Shown: piece by piece, positions 24,844 to 31,059 of the stretch
Position numbering within the stretch: the first letter of the stretch is position 1
How the letters are laid out: the number at the start of each line of letters is the position of its first letter
Source of the DNA: an uncultured Spirochaetaceae bacterium
GTDB taxonomy: Bacteria; Spirochaetota; Spirochaetia; Sphaerochaetales; Sphaerochaetaceae
Direction of reading: 5' to 3'
NCBI GenBank assembly: GCA_944388955.1
Contig: CALXKJ010000001.1
Coordinates: forward strand, 1-64,000
Length of the DNA: 64,000 nucleotides
Made by a program: the position numbers and the translations under genes
Notes under the pieces: generated by a model
Databases searched by the model: none
Seen by the model: only the letters and a program-made list of their open reading frames with translations
Told to the model about the DNA's origin: nothing

Positions 24844-24888
24844 ACGTGAACAAATCCAAAGGAGGTGTATGAAAATGGCCTGAATCGC

Positions 24889-25284
24889 CTATGAGAATAA
24901 AGCGTATGCCGCAAGTCCTCCGGCAATGCCGGTCAGGATAAGGAGAGCTATATTCATCGCCTTAAGGCTCCTTGCTTCCTTCTCGAGACCTTCTATTGAG
25001 CTCTGCAATGAGCTCGTCCTGTCTTGAAGCGTCCTCTCTGCCTTCGTGAGCGACAGAGACAGCGTCTCCAAGTCCGTCGCCAATGTCTCTGCTCTCAGCT
25101 GAAGCTGAGGAAGCTCTGTCTCCAGCATCTCCCATCTCTTCAGCTGTCTTTCTGATATCACTGAGAGCTCCGCGTATATCCCGCTCTCTGTCATCGTGGC
25201 CGGATCCGGATTTCCTTCCGAACAGATAGGCAGCAATGACAGAAGCAAGAGCGATGAGAGCAGCAATGATCTTCTCCACATCAT
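24889..25284 (-). CDS. spanin-like lipoprotein with C-terminal membrane segment
   Basis: 131 aa. The signal sequence has a lipobox-like LLPIC (Cys21), then a coiled coil (about 45-105), then a C-terminal membrane span (NIALLILTGIAGGLAAYALF). Lipid anchor at one end and membrane span at the other is the layout of unimolecular spanins such as T1 gp11, which disrupt the outer membrane at lysis. The Ile at -1 of the lipobox is unusual. The gene follows the holin, overlapping by 4 bp, and shares nearly all its DNA with the frame at 24962-25279. Confidence 0.6.
   Translation of the reverse strand: MMWRRSLLLSSLLLLSLLPICSEGNPDPATMTESGIYAELSVISERQLKRWEMLETELPQLQLRAETLATDLETLSLSLTKAERTLQDRTSSLQSSIEGLEKEARSLKAMNIALLILTGIAGGLAAYALFS
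24962..25279 (-). CDS. nested inner-membrane spanin-like frame (Rz-like)
   Basis: 105 aa from GTG 25277-25279, in a different frame inside the lipoprotein gene. It has an N-terminal membrane anchor (IIAALIALASVIAAYLF) followed by a charged, helix-prone, periplasm-like domain (DDRERDIRGALSDIRKTAEE). This is the Rz layout. Rz and Rz1 genes are classically nested, so both frames may be real. Coding constraint on each frame was not tested. Confidence 0.45.
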   Translation of the reverse strand: MEKIIAALIALASVIAAYLFGRKSGSGHDDRERDIRGALSDIRKTAEEMGDAGDRASSASAESRDIGDGLGDAVSVAHEGREDASRQDELIAELNRRSREGSKEP

Positions 25285-25562
25285 GCCGCCTTCGTCTTCT
25301 TCACCGTGTCATAGAGCCCCATCGATGCAAACGCCACGACCGCACCCTGGAGGATGCCTGTGATGACGATGGAATCGACGAGATAGCGCCATCCGGTGAG
25401 AGTGGATGTAACGAAACCGTAAACCGATGCTATGGCAACCCCGATTCCCAGAAGGAGAAGGGGAATCCACTTCGCTGCAATCCCTCCGTTCTTTGCTATC
25501 CGTCCGATCGCGATAAGAAAGGGTATTGCTATCAATAGTTCTTCACGTATGAATCCTGTCAT
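25281..25562 (-). CDS. holin
   Basis: 93 aa from ATG 25560-25562, with AGGAG 8 bases upstream; the longer open frame to 25712 crosses a terminator. Three hydrophobic segments (about 7-20, 33-53, 61-80) and a basic tail (DTVKKTKAA) fit a phage holin. It heads the lysis-packaging-head operon and is preceded by the two-block late element. Confidence 0.75.
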   Translation of the reverse strand: MTGFIREELLIAIPFLIAIGRIAKNGGIAAKWIPLLLLGIGVAIASVYGFVTSTLTGWRYLVDSIVITGILQGAVVAFASMGLYDTVKKTKAA

Positions 25563-25578
25563 GTCTGAACTCCTGAAG

Positions 25579-25616
25579 ACAGGGTAGCAGAGGAGTTTAG
25601 AGGGGAATCTGAGGGT
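25579..25616 (-). promoter_or_regulatory. two-block late-operon element, copy 2 (lysis/packaging operon)
   Basis: ACAGGGTAGCAG (25579-25590) and GAATCTGAGGGT (25605-25616) on the plus strand are identical in sequence and spacing to 18581-18618. On the minus strand the inner block contains TGCTACCCT, which could be an extended -10, with the other block in the activator position. Confidence 0.6.
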
Positions 25617-25632
25617 GTGGACGTTGACAGAT

Positions 25633-25657
25633 GAAAAATGGTGCCACAAGGCACCAT
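25633..25657 (-). terminator. terminator of the repressor/cargo operon
   Basis: ATGGTGCC (25638-25645) pairs with GGCACCAT (25650-25657). On the minus strand it is followed by TTTTT. It lies 6 bp after the stop of the 50-aa gene and insulates the lysis operon from lysogenic transcription. Confidence 0.8.
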
Positions 25658-25662
25658 AAGAA

Positions 25663-25815
25663 CTATTTTGTTTTTTGTCGTTCTTTTTTCTGCTTATTAA
25701 TATTTTCAGCAATAACTATATTTTTTGTCTTAATAGTATAATTGTTACTTACAGGAACTGTTGTGCCATTATTCCCGCTAGGAGCACTATAGAAATATAT
25801 ACTTGAGTTTTTCAT
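25663..25815 (-). CDS. 50-aa basic protein coupled to the protease gene
   Basis: ATG 25813-25815 overlaps the TGA of the upstream gene (ATGA), with GGGAGGAAG upstream. The product starts MKNSSIYFYSAPSGN and ends in a Lys/Gln/Arg-rich tail. It is the last gene of the repressor transcript. No family was recognised; coupling and the ribosome site argue that it is real. Confidence 0.6.
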   Translation of the reverse strand: MKNSSIYFYSAPSGNNGTTVPVSNNYTIKTKNIVIAENINKQKKERQKTK

Positions 25816-26900
25816 TTTTCTTCCTCCCATCCTTTACTTCTTGTTGTTACATTGCCGTTTAATGCTAAATTGGGTTCTCTCCAAACAAGTACATCATTTA
25901 TCTGCTTTATATGATAGCATTTGGAACAACTTTCACATGATACGACAAGATTTTCTATTGTATGCGCTTTTCTAGGCTGCGGTATGATACCATTGAGTAT
26001 CGCTCCCATTCTCTGTTTTACCATTCCCTGATCTAGTCCAGGTGGAAATGTAACGACCTTAACATCATTTATTTCTTTTTGAACTTCCGGATCATTCATG
26101 GTTTCTGCTATTGGATCAAATGCGGTGCTGCAATGCATTTCTTCATTGAAATCTTCCCAGACCTTCCACATCAAATCTTCTAGTTCTTTTTGAGGAGCCT
26201 CTATAGGTAGACCGATTCTTTTTGCTTCTTTTCTGCTTACAGCATATCCGTGATGGTAATAAGATGAGCAAAGAGCATTGACAATAGCTTCAGCTTTGCT
26301 TTTGTCAGTTGTATGCATTTCCAATAATCTTCTTCCAAGGGAAAGTGTTAGTTGCTGACTTTTTTTAGAAAAACCGATACTGAGAGCACCCACTTCTTGT
26401 GTTAATGTATCAAGAGCTTTTGATATATTTACTTGACCGGTAATCCCTGCATCATCCTTCAGAAAATCGATATAATTTCGAACATCTTCAGAACTGAAAG
26501 CATGGCGTTCACCTCTTGGGTTTATTGTTGTAACTTGAGGATCCACGGGTCCCAAGTTCGAATAGGGATGCATAACTATAGAATCTGCACCAAGCGCCAA
26601 AACAGTAGCTGCACTGTAAGCAACATAGGGAACGAGCACATTTACTTTACAAAATCTCTCTTTGAGAATATTGATTATTCTTAGTGCAGCAATAGGATCA
26701 CCTCCATTGCTGATAATAAGAAAATCTATTTCATTATGCTCTTTGTCAATTTGTTCTATTTGCTTTATTATATAAGGGATAACATCAACTTGCATAGGTG
26801 CTGAAATATTAGGACGAATTGATGTTACATATACAAATAATGGCCGTCCTCTAAGAGCCTCTATTTGTGAATAGATATCCCTTCTTGTGTGGTAAGACAT
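25812..26900 (-). CDS. serine proteinase of the SDH/ClpP-like fold (SppA-related), lysogenic cargo
   Basis: 362 aa. The crotonase/ClpP-type core is visible: LIISNGGDPIAAL (oxyanion region, near 62), YVAYSAATVLALGAD (presumed nucleophile Ser near 95) and SNLGPVDPQ. This matches the serine dehydrogenase proteinase family. The C-terminus has a Cys cluster (CESCSKCYH). It lies in the repressor operon downstream of a DUF4145 gene, so it should be made in lysogens. A role in superinfection exclusion or defence is inferred. Base composition is lower in GC than the phage genes. Confidence 0.72.
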   Translation of the reverse strand: MSYHTRRDIYSQIEALRGRPLFVYVTSIRPNISAPMQVDVIPYIIKQIEQIDKEHNEIDFLIISNGGDPIAALRIINILKERFCKVNVLVPYVAYSAATVLALGADSIVMHPYSNLGPVDPQVTTINPRGERHAFSSEDVRNYIDFLKDDAGITGQVNISKALDTLTQEVGALSIGFSKKSQQLTLSLGRRLLEMHTTDKSKAEAIVNALCSSYYHHGYAVSRKEAKRIGLPIEAPQKELEDLMWKVWEDFNEEMHCSTAFDPIAETMNDPEVQKEINDVKVVTFPPGLDQGMVKQRMGAILNGIIPQPRKAHTIENLVVSCESCSKCYHIKQINDVLVWREPNLALNGNVTTRSKGWEEEK

Positions 26901-27039
26901 TCAGCCTCTCCGCTTTCATGAGTCTAAAAGGTTAATATATTAACCTCGTAGTCTAAGAATACCTGTGTTTGTCCTTGGAGACAAGATGCTTTACAATTTG
27001 TTTTTGCAGATCATTTTGAAGATAATAGGTGGCTAATAT

Positions 27040-27951
27040 TTATACAATTTCTGTATCGTCATCAGATTTTGATTCCTCAATGGTTGCCTTCTTGAGTTCT
27101 TTGCTTTTCTCCAAGGTGACTTGAGCTAGAGATGCAATATGTTCTTTTCTTTGCTTTCGCTGAGCTGGATAAACATAGAGTTCTGTAATTATCGCGTCCA
27201 GTTCTGCTATTATCTCGCCAATATCAGCAGATGTGATTCCGATATTCTCTTTCGAGGAATATATATGAATGGTCTTATTTCCTATTCCTCTTATTGCATC
27301 CATGACATCGATATTATCATATCGCATTTGCCCGTTCATATCTTCTCCAAGCCAATCAATCATGTTGTCTAAAGTAGGGAAGCCTTGTCTCCAATTTTTA
27401 GCGGTTACGACATCAGGCCATTTGTCAAGAATGATCCTCTCTAAGAATCTTCTGGCAAACATAGCTGAGGCTGTTGGCGAGAAATTTGATATTCTTTGCA
27501 GTTCGAGAAAGTCTTCAAGAACCTGAGGAGGAATGAATTCTTTATCATCATTATGCGGAAAAATAAGGGTGGGATTTTCTTCAATTGGTAAAAAACAACG
27601 CAAGGTTGAAGATAATATTATATTATCTAGGTTCTCATCATCTAAAATTGCATTGGCAACGGTATACCCATAAGCATCATATTTCTTTGTTAATAACAAT
27701 TCTTCGCAAAGGATTGTTGTTTTCCGGCAATGTGGATTACTGCATTCGATATATGCGATTATATAAAGGAAATTTTGATCTTTTTTATACTGAAAGTCAA
27801 AATCAGCTTTGTCGTTTGTAAGAGTTGAATTTTCCTCACAATAAGGACAATGAAAAGCCGACATTCTTTTTGGTGACTTTTCTAAGATCCTGTAAAGAAC
27901 AAGTAGTTTTGATTTAAAAGGAAAATCTTCTAATAATTTTGTTACATCCAT
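27040..27951 (-). CDS. zinc-ribbon DUF4145 protein, lysogenic cargo
   Basis: 303 aa from ATG 27949-27951, next to GAGTGAAGAG at the end of the repressor gene. The N-terminus has two Cys pairs (CPYC and CSNPHC) suited to zinc. The middle (SPTASAMFARRFLERIILDKWP through RGIGNKTIHIYSS) is the DUF4145 region often found fused or next to restriction and defence genes. The C-terminus is charged. Its partner gene downstream is the SDH-like proteinase, after a 139-bp gap without an evident promoter. Confidence 0.65.
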   Translation of the reverse strand: MDVTKLLEDFPFKSKLLVLYRILEKSPKRMSAFHCPYCEENSTLTNDKADFDFQYKKDQNFLYIIAYIECSNPHCRKTTILCEELLLTKKYDAYGYTVANAILDDENLDNIILSSTLRCFLPIEENPTLIFPHNDDKEFIPPQVLEDFLELQRISNFSPTASAMFARRFLERIILDKWPDVVTAKNWRQGFPTLDNMIDWLGEDMNGQMRYDNIDVMDAIRGIGNKTIHIYSSKENIGITSADIGEIIAELDAIITELYVYPAQRKQRKEHIASLAQVTLEKSKELKKATIEESKSDDDTEIV

Positions 27952-27958
27952 CTTCTCT

Positions 27959-28717
27959 TCACTCCACATGTATCCAGAACACGACCTTGCCGAGAACCTG
28001 AAGCCCTTCCTGATCCATCGGATAGGTCTTTGCCGGGTACTTCGGATTGTCGCTGATTATCGTGATCTCCCTCTTCAGCCTGTCGATTGATAGCCTCTTT
28101 ATATACACCTCATCGAGTATTGCCAGGGCATAGATCCCGTCCCCGCTCTCGAACTCCCTGACGTAAGCGACCGGCTCGCCGTCATGCAGCGTCGGCTCCA
28201 TGCTGTCGCCCTTGACGGTCGCGGCAATGAGCTTATCCCCGTCGAAGCGCCTTGCGATCTTCATCGGAACCGGAAGCAGCTCGCCCGTGAAGCTCTCATC
28301 GGAATCCCAGTCCCAGCCTCTTCCGGCGGAGAGTTTCAAATTTGTCATTGGAAGATATGCTGTTATATCGTCAGAAATTGGAGTTGGATTAATTTCATCT
28401 CCATCTTCAGGGTTCCAATATCTATGAATTATACGTTTGTTTTTACTGTCATATGCTTCGTCAAGCACAAGAGGAGGTACCCAATTTTCATCTTTTGGTT
28501 TCTCGGGTCGGCCAATGTACATAGGCCCTTCTCCTGTCAATAACCAATTTATGCTATATCCCATATCATACAATTTTATCTTAATGGCATCAGGTATAGC
28601 TGCTTTACCACTTTCATAATTGGCATATGTGGTTTGAGGAATACCCAAAAACGCACCAAATCGACTTTGTGATAAGCCGAGATTGCTTCGTATTTCTTTA
28701 AGGCGTTCAGCTTGCAT
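27959..28717 (-). CDS. prophage repressor (HTH-XRE + S24 peptidase)
   Basis: 252 aa from ATG 28715-28717 (a GTG two codons earlier is possible). The N-terminal HTH includes LGLSQSRFGAFLGIPQTTYANYESG. The C-terminal LexA/CI-type S24 domain has the nucleophile in DSMEPTLHDG and the Lys in LDEVYIKRL. It should hold the lysogenic state and be cleaved on the SOS response. The S24 half is almost identical to the repressor at 48427-49104, while the DNA-binding half is different. Confidence 0.92.
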   Translation of the reverse strand: MQAERLKEIRSNLGLSQSRFGAFLGIPQTTYANYESGKAAIPDAIKIKLYDMGYSINWLLTGEGPMYIGRPEKPKDENWVPPLVLDEAYDSKNKRIIHRYWNPEDGDEINPTPISDDITAYLPMTNLKLSAGRGWDWDSDESFTGELLPVPMKIARRFDGDKLIAATVKGDSMEPTLHDGEPVAYVREFESGDGIYALAILDEVYIKRLSIDRLKREITIISDNPKYPAKTYPMDQEGLQVLGKVVFWIHVE

Positions 28718-28728
28718 TTTCACCTACC

Positions 28729-28800
28729 TTTTAGGTAAATACCTTGATTGTAGTTGACAAGGACTACATTTCAGGTTACCTTATTTTTAGTTAACTGTTT
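28729..28800. promoter_or_regulatory. repressor/early divergent operator-promoter
   Basis: The early promoter is TTGACA (28754-28759), 17 bp, TACCTT (28777-28782). Repeated AGGTA/TACCT half-sites lie across both promoters: TACCTTTTAGGTA near 28733-28745, GGTAAATACC near 28735-28744, and AGGTTACCTT over the -10. These are the likely repressor sites. Confidence 0.65.
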
Positions 28801-28847
28801 AACTATGTTCAGATTACATCAATTATCGTAGGAGGTCAAAAAGAATC

Positions 28848-29663
28848 ATGGGTGAATTGAAGGCAATTGAGAAGAATGAGAAGAGCGAGGCCCTCACTAT
28901 GCAAGCTTCATATAAGAACCTTGTTGAATACGGAAAGGTCCTCATTGGACGGATTGAACGCAATCAGCTCGAGCTTGCGAGGCTCTGCTATAGGGCTAAT
29001 CAGGAATTTGGTGGTCAGGGGAAAAGGAATGACTTAGTTTCCGCTAACTTGTCCACAGGTGGACAAGTTGCGAATATCCATACTTTCCGGAGTTTCTGCT
29101 CAGATATCGGTATTTCTAAGAGCTATGGATACAAAGTTATCGCTGCCTACAACGCCGCTGAGGACCGTCTTTACACGAAGGAAGAGATGAAGGAGATGGT
29201 TGCCGAGGCATGGGATTCCCTCTGCAGGGATATCCATCATCACAGGACTCACGGCGAGCCGCTCTGGAAGCCTGAGAAGTGGAACGACACGCTTGAGTTC
29301 CGCTACGAGCAGTGGCTCGAGATGCATGGCTACAAGCCGAGGATGAAGGTAGACCCATCGATTCTCAATGATGCCGGATTCTTCCAGACAGGCTATCCAT
29401 CCTTCGGCCCCTTCACATTCGAGTTTTTAGACACCGTCGGGCATTACTGCCTTGCAGAGACATCGGGTGAGAACGCTATCCGCTACTTCAATATGTGCGA
29501 GCGCTGGAAATCGAGGCTCCCGAGCGGGGTGAAACCGCAGGAGGTCTTCAGGATTCCTGTCCTCGTGAAGGGCGCGATTGCACAGCTTCCGCCCGAGTCC
29601 AGGAAGGCCGCCACCATCCTTGTCGCGAATATCCTCCGCGACTATGTGGAGGGCGAGGTATGA
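28848..29663 (+). CDS. first early gene, unknown function
   Basis: 271 aa, starting MGELKAIEKNEKSEAL, with GGAGG upstream. The mixed helical sequence contains an HTH-like stretch (SKSYGYKVIAAYNAAEDRLYTKEEM) and a C-terminal helical region. A frameshifted near-identical copy of the 5' half lies at 49218-49609 behind the second repressor, which marks it as the standard first early gene of this phage group. No family was recognised. Confidence 0.75.
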   Translation: MGELKAIEKNEKSEALTMQASYKNLVEYGKVLIGRIERNQLELARLCYRANQEFGGQGKRNDLVSANLSTGGQVANIHTFRSFCSDIGISKSYGYKVIAAYNAAEDRLYTKEEMKEMVAEAWDSLCRDIHHHRTHGEPLWKPEKWNDTLEFRYEQWLEMHGYKPRMKVDPSILNDAGFFQTGYPSFGPFTFEFLDTVGHYCLAETSGENAIRYFNMCERWKSRLPSGVKPQEVFRIPVLVKGAIAQLPPESRKAATILVANILRDYVEGEV

Positions 29664-29815
29664 CGGTTCTCATCGATTACACGGAGGGCGGTGCGAAGCT
29701 CTTTCTTGATGTCAGGTCAATAGAGGACAGGGGAACGGCGATTGTCATCGTGAACGGCAGCGATCCGGAGACCGTTCCTATGCGCAGGATAAGGAATATC
29801 AGGATATCTGCATGA
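29660..29815 (+). CDS. 51-aa early protein
   Basis: ATG 29660-29662 overlaps the TGA of the gene before. The product (MTVLIDYTEGGAKLFLD...) is a short beta-rich domain. It was missed as a separate gene in one frame because a longer overlapping frame exists. No function recognised. Confidence 0.6.
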   Translation: MTVLIDYTEGGAKLFLDVRSIEDRGTAIVIVNGSDPETVPMRRIRNIRISA

Positions 29816-29822
29816 GGAGGGA

Positions 29823-30050
29823 ATGATGGAGACAGCAGAGGAACTGGCAGAGAAGCTCAGAAAGGCAGTGAGGTTCAGATACATGACGGTGGACAGGTTC
29901 AGCGTGAAGCTCTGGAGGACGCGGAAGCCGCTTTTCTCTCGGGAGGGCGGATTCTGGGTCGGCGGCGACTCGTGTGGCTTCATAGACCTTGCGGATGCGA
30001 AGCTCATCGCACCCGTGGATTTCAGGACCGCGATAGTGGAGGTCGTGTGA
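29823..30050 (+). CDS. 75-aa early protein
   Basis: Starts MMETAEELAEKL, with GAGGAGGG directly upstream. It ends DFRTAIVEVV at a TGA that overlaps the next ATG. The Trp/Gly-rich REGGFWVGGDSCGF segment is notable. No family recognised. Confidence 0.6.
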   Translation: MMETAEELAEKLRKAVRFRYMTVDRFSVKLWRTRKPLFSREGGFWVGGDSCGFIDLADAKLIAPVDFRTAIVEVV

Positions 30051-30457
30051 TGGATGACGGATATGACGATTTCAGCATGAGGAACGTCGTTGCGTTCGAT
30101 TTCGACGGCACTGTCAATTCCTATTCTTCGGGATGGACAGGGATAGGGGACCTTCCGGACCCGCCTGTGAAGGGCATAGACGAGCTCTTCAGGAAGCTCA
30201 GGAATGCCGGGATGGTGATAGTCATCTACTCCTGCCGCGCCCATGAGCTCGCCGGCTATAAGGCGATTATCTCATGGCTGACGAAGTGGAAGCTCATCGG
30301 CTATGTGGAGCGCGTCGTCTACACCAAGCCGATAGCGTTCTGCTACGTGGATGACCGGGCCCTTCAGTTCAGGGGCGACCCGCAGGAGATGTTCTGGAAG
30401 ATCATGGGTTTCAGGTCATGGATAGAGGAGGCTGGAGATGAAGGAAGCACACTCTGA
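30050..30457 (+). CDS. HAD-superfamily phosphatase
   Basis: 135 aa. Motif I is DFDGTVNSY (near residue 17), motif II VIYSCRA, and a late Asp pair is VDDRAL. These fit a small HAD phosphatase as seen in some phages. The open frame starts at 29972, but ATG 30050 overlaps the previous stop and is preferred. The substrate is unknown; nucleotide or DNA-end repair would suit an early gene. Confidence 0.72.
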   Translation: MDDGYDDFSMRNVVAFDFDGTVNSYSSGWTGIGDLPDPPVKGIDELFRKLRNAGMVIVIYSCRAHELAGYKAIISWLTKWKLIGYVERVVYTKPIAFCYVDDRALQFRGDPQEMFWKIMGFRSWIEEAGDEGSTL

Positions 30458-30533
30458 TGCGGTTCTCTTCATCGTGGCCGCGGTGTTAACGGTGCCATCG
30501 CTCGTGGCAATCATCGTCAGGGCATGGATGTAG
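30438..30533 (+). CDS. 31-aa single-span membrane peptide
   Basis: ATG 30438-30440 lies within the end of the HAD gene, with GGAG 4 bases upstream. After a polar start (MKEAHSDA) a hydrophobic segment runs to VAIIVRAWM. It is short but well placed between coupled early genes. Function unknown. Confidence 0.5.
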   Translation: MKEAHSDAVLFIVAAVLTVPSLVAIIVRAWM

Positions 30534-30539
30534 GAGGGA

Positions 30540-30791
30540 ATGATGAATACAGCGCTTCATACATATGTTGTCTTCCAGCTGGGGCTGAGGCATATACCGC
30601 AGACGGCGGTGGCAGCGGTGGCGGGCGTGACGCCATCGATGGTCAATCAGGTGATCAGGGGTAAGAAGAAGTCGGATAAGGTGCAGGATGCCCTTGTCCT
30701 CGCACTCGGGTTCTCATCGTGGACGGAGCTTCTCATCGCATCCTACAGGTTCCAGGAAATAGTTCTCGGAATTCCGAAGAAGGAGGCCTGA
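30540..30791 (+). CDS. Ner/XRE-like HTH regulator
   Basis: 83 aa, starting MMNTALHTYVVFQLG, with GGAGGGA upstream. The HTH is in IPQTAVAAVAGVTPSMVNQVIRGKKK. It stands just before the transposase genes, the position of Ner in Mu, and may dampen early transcription. Confidence 0.68.
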   Translation: MMNTALHTYVVFQLGLRHIPQTAVAAVAGVTPSMVNQVIRGKKKSDKVQDALVLALGFSSWTELLIASYRFQEIVLGIPKKEA

Positions 30792-30792
30792 G

Positions 30793-31059
30793 ATGCTCGG
30801 AGCTACAAGGGATTACGCCATAAGGCCGGGGACTATGGTCCTGGAGAAGAGGGTGCGGCGGGCATCCGCGGATGTGCGGCATCTTGCCTCATTCATACCT
30901 GTATATCCGAAGGAGATAGGGCAGGCAGAGCTCGCGAGGAAGGCGGGGGTGACAGAGAGAAGGCTCAGGTGCCTCATCCCGGCAGTGAGCGATTCCTATC
31001 TCCTCTGCGAGGATGACGGAAGGTATTCACTCCTGAGGAGGGGCCGCCGTGTGGATTGA
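30793..31059 (+). CDS. 88-aa winged-helix early protein
   Basis: MLGATRDYAIRPGTM... with a helix-turn-helix in GQAELARKAGVTERRLRCLI and a wing (LLCEDDGRYSLL). It overlaps the transposase start by 11 bp. DNA binding is inferred; no named family. Confidence 0.6.
   Translation: MLGATRDYAIRPGTMVLEKRVRRASADVRHLASFIPVYPKEIGQAELARKAGVTERRLRCLIPAVSDSYLLCEDDGRYSLLRRGRRVD

Noticed and set aside
24860-24885. Five-codon plus-strand frame with a perfect AAGGAGGTG (MKMA)
   Set aside because: It is too short to support, in a region transcribed on the other strand; it may be chance.
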